The notes under the pieces were generated by a model. It was not told where the DNA came from, ran no database searches, and worked only from the letters and a program-made list of their open reading frames with translations. Source: JAIBJN01 sp963830885 (GTDB lineage: Bacteria; Actinomycetota; Thermoleophilia; Gaiellales; Gaiellaceae). Taken from it: 64,000 nt of DNA. The translations under genes and the position numbers were made by a program. Location: positions 1 to 64,000 of the forward strand of contig CAWHOA010000042.1 in the NCBI GenBank assembly GCA_963830885.1. Reading direction: 5' to 3'. Of the stretch, positions 61,018-64,000 are shown piece by piece; positions within the stretch are counted from its first letter, which is position 1, and the number at the start of each line of letters is the position of its first letter.

Positions 61018-61181
61018 TGCCTCTCCCGGCGATCCAAACCGGCTCCTGGCCCTCGATCACGCGGCGCCAGAGCCCACCCTCGCCCTCACCAAGGCTTCCG
61101 GCCTTGGCTTCGTTCGAGCGCGACCTTCTGGCTTGGTGCTCGCGACCCAGAAGCTCGGTGGGATCACAGGGAGAGGCACTA
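61015..61181. repeat. Stop-anchored inverted-repeat element R5 between E1 beta and E2
   Basis: Perfect 13-bp arms TAGTGCCTCTCCC (61015-61027) and GGGAGAGGCACTA (61169-61181); GATCC/GGATC extends the pairing inside. The 3' arm includes the purine-rich ribosome site of the E2 gene. The interior has its own hairpin CCAAGGC/GCCTTGG but not the R1/R4 core. Confidence 0.7.
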
Positions 61182-61182
61182 G

Positions 61183-62439
61183 GTGTCCAGCCAGGTCACG
61201 CTCCCGCGGCTGGGCCAGGGCATGGAGTCCGGGACGATCGTGCGCTGGCTCAAGGCCGAAGGAGACCCCGTCGAGAAGGGCGAGGTCCTCTACGAGCTCG
61301 ACACCGAGAAGGCGACGCAGGAGGTCGAGGCCGAGGCGACGGGCGTCCTCCTGAAGATCCTCGCCGGCGAGGGCGAGGAGATCGAGGTCGGGAAGACGAT
61401 CGCGGTCATCGGCGAGCCCGGGGAGGAGGTGCCCGCAGCCGCCCCGGAGCCCGAGGCCGAGGAGCCCGCCGCCCCGGCGGAGGCCCCTGCCGCCAAGGCC
61501 GAGGCGCCCGCGGCCCCCGCGGAGGCCCCTGCCGCCAAGGCCGAGGCGCCGCCCGAGCCGGCGCCCGCCGCGCGGAGCGAGAACGGCGGCCGCGTCAAGG
61601 CCTCGCCGCTCGCGCGCCGGATCGCCCGTGAGCGCGGCATCGACCTTGCGACCCTTCGCGGCACCGGCCCGGAGGGCCGGATCGTCGCCGAGGACGTCGA
61701 GCGGGCCGAGAAGACGGCCGCGCCGGTGGCCGTCGCGGCTGCGCCCGTCCCGACGGGCGAGGTCGAGGTCGTGCCGCTCACCGGGATGCGCAAGGCGATC
61801 GCCCGCCGGATGACGGAGGCCTGGGCGGCGCCGGTCTTCCAGATCACGATGACGGCCGAGATGACCGCGGCGATCCGGCTCCGGGAGGGGCTCGTCGCGC
61901 GGATGGCCGAGGGCGATGCGAAGCCGACCTACTCCGACATTCTCACGAAGGTCTGCGCCGTGGCCCTGCGGCGGCATCCAGCCGTGAACGCGCTCTTCGC
62001 CGGCGACGAGATCCACCTGATCCCGACCGCGAACGTCGGCATCGCCGTCGCGGTGCCGAACGGGCTCGTCGTCCCCGTGCTGCGGAGCTGCGAGACGAAG
62101 ACGATCCCGCAGCTCGCGAACGAGCGCGCGGAGCTGGTCGGGCGGACGCGCTCCGGCGGGCTGCGCCAGGACGATCTCGAAGGCGGGACGTTCACCATCT
62201 CCAACCTCGGCATGTACGGCGTCGAGCGGTTCGTGGCCGTCCTCAACCCGCCTCAGGCCGCCATCCTCGCGGTCGGCGCGATCGAGGAGCGCGCGGTCGT
62301 CCGCGACGGCGAGGTCGTCGCGCGCCCCGTCCTCGAGCTGACGCTGACCTGCGACCACCGCACGGTGGACGGCGCGACCGCGTCCGAGTTCCTGCGCACG
62401 GTCAAGCAGTTCCTGGAAGAGCCGGGCCTGGCTCTGTGA
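61183..62439 (+). CDS. 2-oxoacid dehydrogenase E2 acyltransferase
   Basis: 418 aa, GTG start. Lipoyl domain with the modified lysine in YELDTEKATQEV; Ala/Pro linker with a 14-residue tandem repeat; E3-binding domain (KASPLARRIARERGIDLATL, GPEGRIVAEDVE); catalytic domain with LTCDHRTVDGATASEFL (active His). Transfers the acyl group to CoA for the pyruvate-type complex. Followed by a VOC gene with GTGA overlap. Confidence 0.93.
   Translation: MSSQVTLPRLGQGMESGTIVRWLKAEGDPVEKGEVLYELDTEKATQEVEAEATGVLLKILAGEGEEIEVGKTIAVIGEPGEEVPAAAPEPEAEEPAAPAEAPAAKAEAPAAPAEAPAAKAEAPPEPAPAARSENGGRVKASPLARRIARERGIDLATLRGTGPEGRIVAEDVERAEKTAAPVAVAAAPVPTGEVEVVPLTGMRKAIARRMTEAWAAPVFQITMTAEMTAAIRLREGLVARMAEGDAKPTYSDILTKVCAVALRRHPAVNALFAGDEIHLIPTANVGIAVAVPNGLVVPVLRSCETKTIPQLANERAELVGRTRSGGLRQDDLEGGTFTISNLGMYGVERFVAVLNPPQAAILAVGAIEERAVVRDGEVVARPVLELTLTCDHRTVDGATASEFLRTVKQFLEEPGLAL
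61477..61550. repeat. Tandem repeat in the E2 linker
   Basis: A 32-base unit starting GCGGAGGCCCCTGCCG occurs at 61477-61508 and 61519-61550, period 42 bases (14 codons). It encodes the flexible Ala/Pro/Lys linker of E2. Confidence 0.8.
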
Positions 62440-62768
62440 CAACGGTCTGGTTCCGCGTCAAGGACCTCGACGCAGCCAGGACGTTCTACCGCCGGACGCT
62501 CGGCTTCGAGGAGGCGTACGTGGACGAGGCCGACCGCTGGGCGCGGCTCGTCCACGGCGGCGCCGAGGTCGCGCTCGCCGAGGGGGAGCACGAGGTGGAC
62601 GAGGACGCCGTCCTCACCCTCGACATGGCCGACGTGAAGGCGGAGGCGGAGCGTCTGCGCGGCGAGGGCGTCCGCGTCGGCACCGTTGTCGAGATCCCGG
62701 GGACGATCAGGCTCCTGGACGTCTTCGACCCGGACGGCAACCGCCTCCAGCTCTCGGAGGATCTGTAG
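62436..62768 (+). CDS. VOC/glyoxalase-family protein
   Basis: 110 aa, GTG start overlapping the E2 stop. One VOC module: VWFRVKDLDAARTFYRRTLG and LLDVFDPDGNRLQLSED. Metal-dependent enzymes or binding proteins; function unknown. May be part of the dehydrogenase operon. Confidence 0.8.
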   Translation: MTTVWFRVKDLDAARTFYRRTLGFEEAYVDEADRWARLVHGGAEVALAEGEHEVDEDAVLTLDMADVKAEAERLRGEGVRVGTVVEIPGTIRLLDVFDPDGNRLQLSEDL

Positions 62769-62770
62769 GC

Positions 62771-63118
62771 GTGCGGGCCGTCGTCGTCGCGCCCGGCGAG
62801 GGGCATGCCGTGGGCAACGTCGAGTTCCTGGCGCGCACGGCCGACACGCCGCGCTTCAACCTCGCGCTGATCACGATCGCGCCGCGCCGCACCGGGCCCG
62901 AGGCTCACGTCCATGCAGCCGAGGACGACGCCTTCTTCATGCTCGAAGGGGAGCTCACGTTCACCGTGGACGGCGAGGACGTGCGAGCGGGGCCCGGCAC
63001 GTTTGTCCTCGTCCCGCCCGGAGTCCCTCACACGTTCGCGAACCGGGGCGACATCCCGGCACGGTTCGTCAACGTCCACGCTCCGGCCGGCTTCGACGTT
63101 CGCCTCGAAGCGGGCTGA
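62771..63118 (+). CDS. Cupin-domain protein
   Basis: 115 aa, GTG start 2 bases after the VOC gene. Cupin motifs: PEAHVHAAEDDAFFMLEGEL (HxH...E) and PPGVPHTFANRGD. A conserved single-domain metal-binding cupin, possibly an isomerase or dioxygenase; substrate unknown. Confidence 0.82.
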   Translation: MRAVVVAPGEGHAVGNVEFLARTADTPRFNLALITIAPRRTGPEAHVHAAEDDAFFMLEGELTFTVDGEDVRAGPGTFVLVPPGVPHTFANRGDIPARFVNVHAPAGFDVRLEAG

Positions 63119-63215
63119 CTCCGGCCCCACGCGTTCGGACCCGGCCCGGTTCATATCCGTGGGATCGGGTACGGCTGTCGCCGACCGCAAGACGAACCTC
63201 GAAGGGGGTCTGAGA

Positions 63216-64000
63216 ATGAAGAGAGTTCTTGCAGTCGCACTGACTCTTCTCTGCGTCACCCTCGTGACCGCATCCGTGACGACGGCCGGCGGCAAGGGCG
63301 AGAGCGGAGGCAAGGGACCGAAGATCAACGCGCTCATCTACCACGAGACGACGGGCTTTCGGCACGACTCGATCCCGTACGCGATCGAGCAGCTCACCGC
63401 GTGGGGGGCACAGCATGGGATCACGATGACCGCGGACCAGACCTCGAACCGGTTCACGGACGAGGGTCTCGCCGAGTTCGACGTGGTCATCTGGCTGAGC
63501 ACGGTCGGCGGCGTCCGCGGTGACGCCCCGCTTCTCACCGACGCGGAGTGGGCCGCGTTCGAGCGCTACATGGAGAACCACGGCGGCTACGCGGGCATCC
63601 ATGCCGCCTCCGACTGCTGCGACGAGTCGGAGTGGTACGGGGAGCTCCTGGGCAACCAGGCCCGCTTCGCCAACCATCCCGGCGGCCTTCCGGGGTCCCC
63701 CGGCTGCATCGGGGCGTTCACCGGCTCGTGCTTCCAGGCCGTCGTGGTGAACGAGGACGAGCGCCATCCGACCACCAGGCACCTTCCGGACCGGTGGGCG
63801 ATCTCGGACGAGCTCTACAACTTCAAGGCCAACCCGAGGAGCACCGTGCACGTGCTCCAGACGCTGGACGAGAGCTCGTACGACTTCCAGCCCCATCCGT
63901 TCATCAGGGACTGGGGCACGCTGATGGGCGAGGACCACCCGATCACGTGGTGCCAGTTCTACGACGGAGGCCGGGTCTGGTACACGGGCCTCGGCCACGA
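63216..64000 (+). CDS. Secreted ThuA-domain protein (C-terminus outside window)
   Basis: About 261 codons are visible from ATG 63216 (AAGGGGG upstream). An N-terminal signal peptide (RVLAVALTLLCVTLVTASVT) is followed by a ThuA-like class I glutamine-amidotransferase-like fold: INALIYHETTGFRHDSIPYA, FDVVIWLSTVGG, GGYAGIHAASDC, PITWCQFYDGGRVWYTGLGH. ThuA domains occur in secreted sugar-related proteins. The frame is open at the window end, and a larger multi-domain protein is likely. Confidence 0.87.
   Translation, partial: MKRVLAVALTLLCVTLVTASVTTAGGKGESGGKGPKINALIYHETTGFRHDSIPYAIEQLTAWGAQHGITMTADQTSNRFTDEGLAEFDVVIWLSTVGGVRGDAPLLTDAEWAAFERYMENHGGYAGIHAASDCCDESEWYGELLGNQARFANHPGGLPGSPGCIGAFTGSCFQAVVVNEDERHPTTRHLPDRWAISDELYNFKANPRSTVHVLQTLDESSYDFQPHPFIRDWGTLMGEDHPITWCQFYDGGRVWYTGLGH

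Overview
This is a high-GC chromosomal window with many GTG starts, 1-4 base stop/start overlaps and 11-bp-periodic PHO boxes of the actinobacterial type. It most likely comes from an actinomycete. A Thermoleophilia-like lineage is my guess from overall gene content, not something the sequence proves. Seven conserved genes carry a single-base indel in an otherwise intact frame, so the assembly probably contains sequencing indels.

Layout. 1-6200: partial SnoaL-like protein, arylsulfatase with an N-terminal DUF1269-like domain, DUF2252 protein, small K+ channel, ASRT-family protein. 6200-19500: a complete L-rhamnose pathway: ABC importer, DeoR repressor, kinase, aldolase/dehydrogenase fusion, divergent isomerase, plus LutABC, which would burn the resulting lactate. 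19500-30000: a phosphate/polyphosphate block (histidine kinase, PhoP-like regulator, CBS protein, PHP phosphoesterase, ppk, ppx, Nudix plus SixA, CYTH-CHAD) with four PHO boxes. 30000-37100: PadR-controlled ABC exporter, single receiver, PAS histidine kinase and LuxR regulator. 37100-43060: small membrane proteins, MFS and MMPL transporters, MmcQ-like and MBL-like proteins.

43176-57584 is the translation locus thrS-infC-rpmI-rplT-spoU...pheS-pheT. Between spoU/NTF2 and pheS sits an island of about 5.2 kb on the minus strand: 12 tRNA genes in 1.2 kb, a small basic protein, a Ro60 (TROVE-vWA) protein, two more tRNAs and an RtcB RNA ligase. The 14 tRNAs represent 14 different amino acids with no isotype repeated; several have departures from consensus (C33 in tRNA-Phe, no G18-G19 pair in tRNA-Asp, a C.C mismatch in tRNA-Thr). 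The leaders of the small protein and of Ro60 contain two related stem-loop RNAs (51229-51308 and 50719-50787); one carries a perfect T-arm. I propose these as Y-RNA/tRNA-mimic partners of Ro60 or as a shared regulatory leader. This is the strongest candidate for a new system in the window.

A second unusual theme is a set of long inverted-repeat elements anchored on stop codons (19494, 24084, 27578, 55119, 61015). Two share an 18-base identical core around a stem that differs in sequence but keeps its pairing; two others lie inside operons, with the 3' arm containing the Shine-Dalgarno of the next gene (pheT, E2). 57565-64000 holds a YdcF-like protein, PRC-like protein, duplicated-domain protein, an E1alpha/E1beta/E2 2-oxoacid dehydrogenase operon, VOC and cupin proteins, and a secreted ThuA-domain protein cut by the window end.
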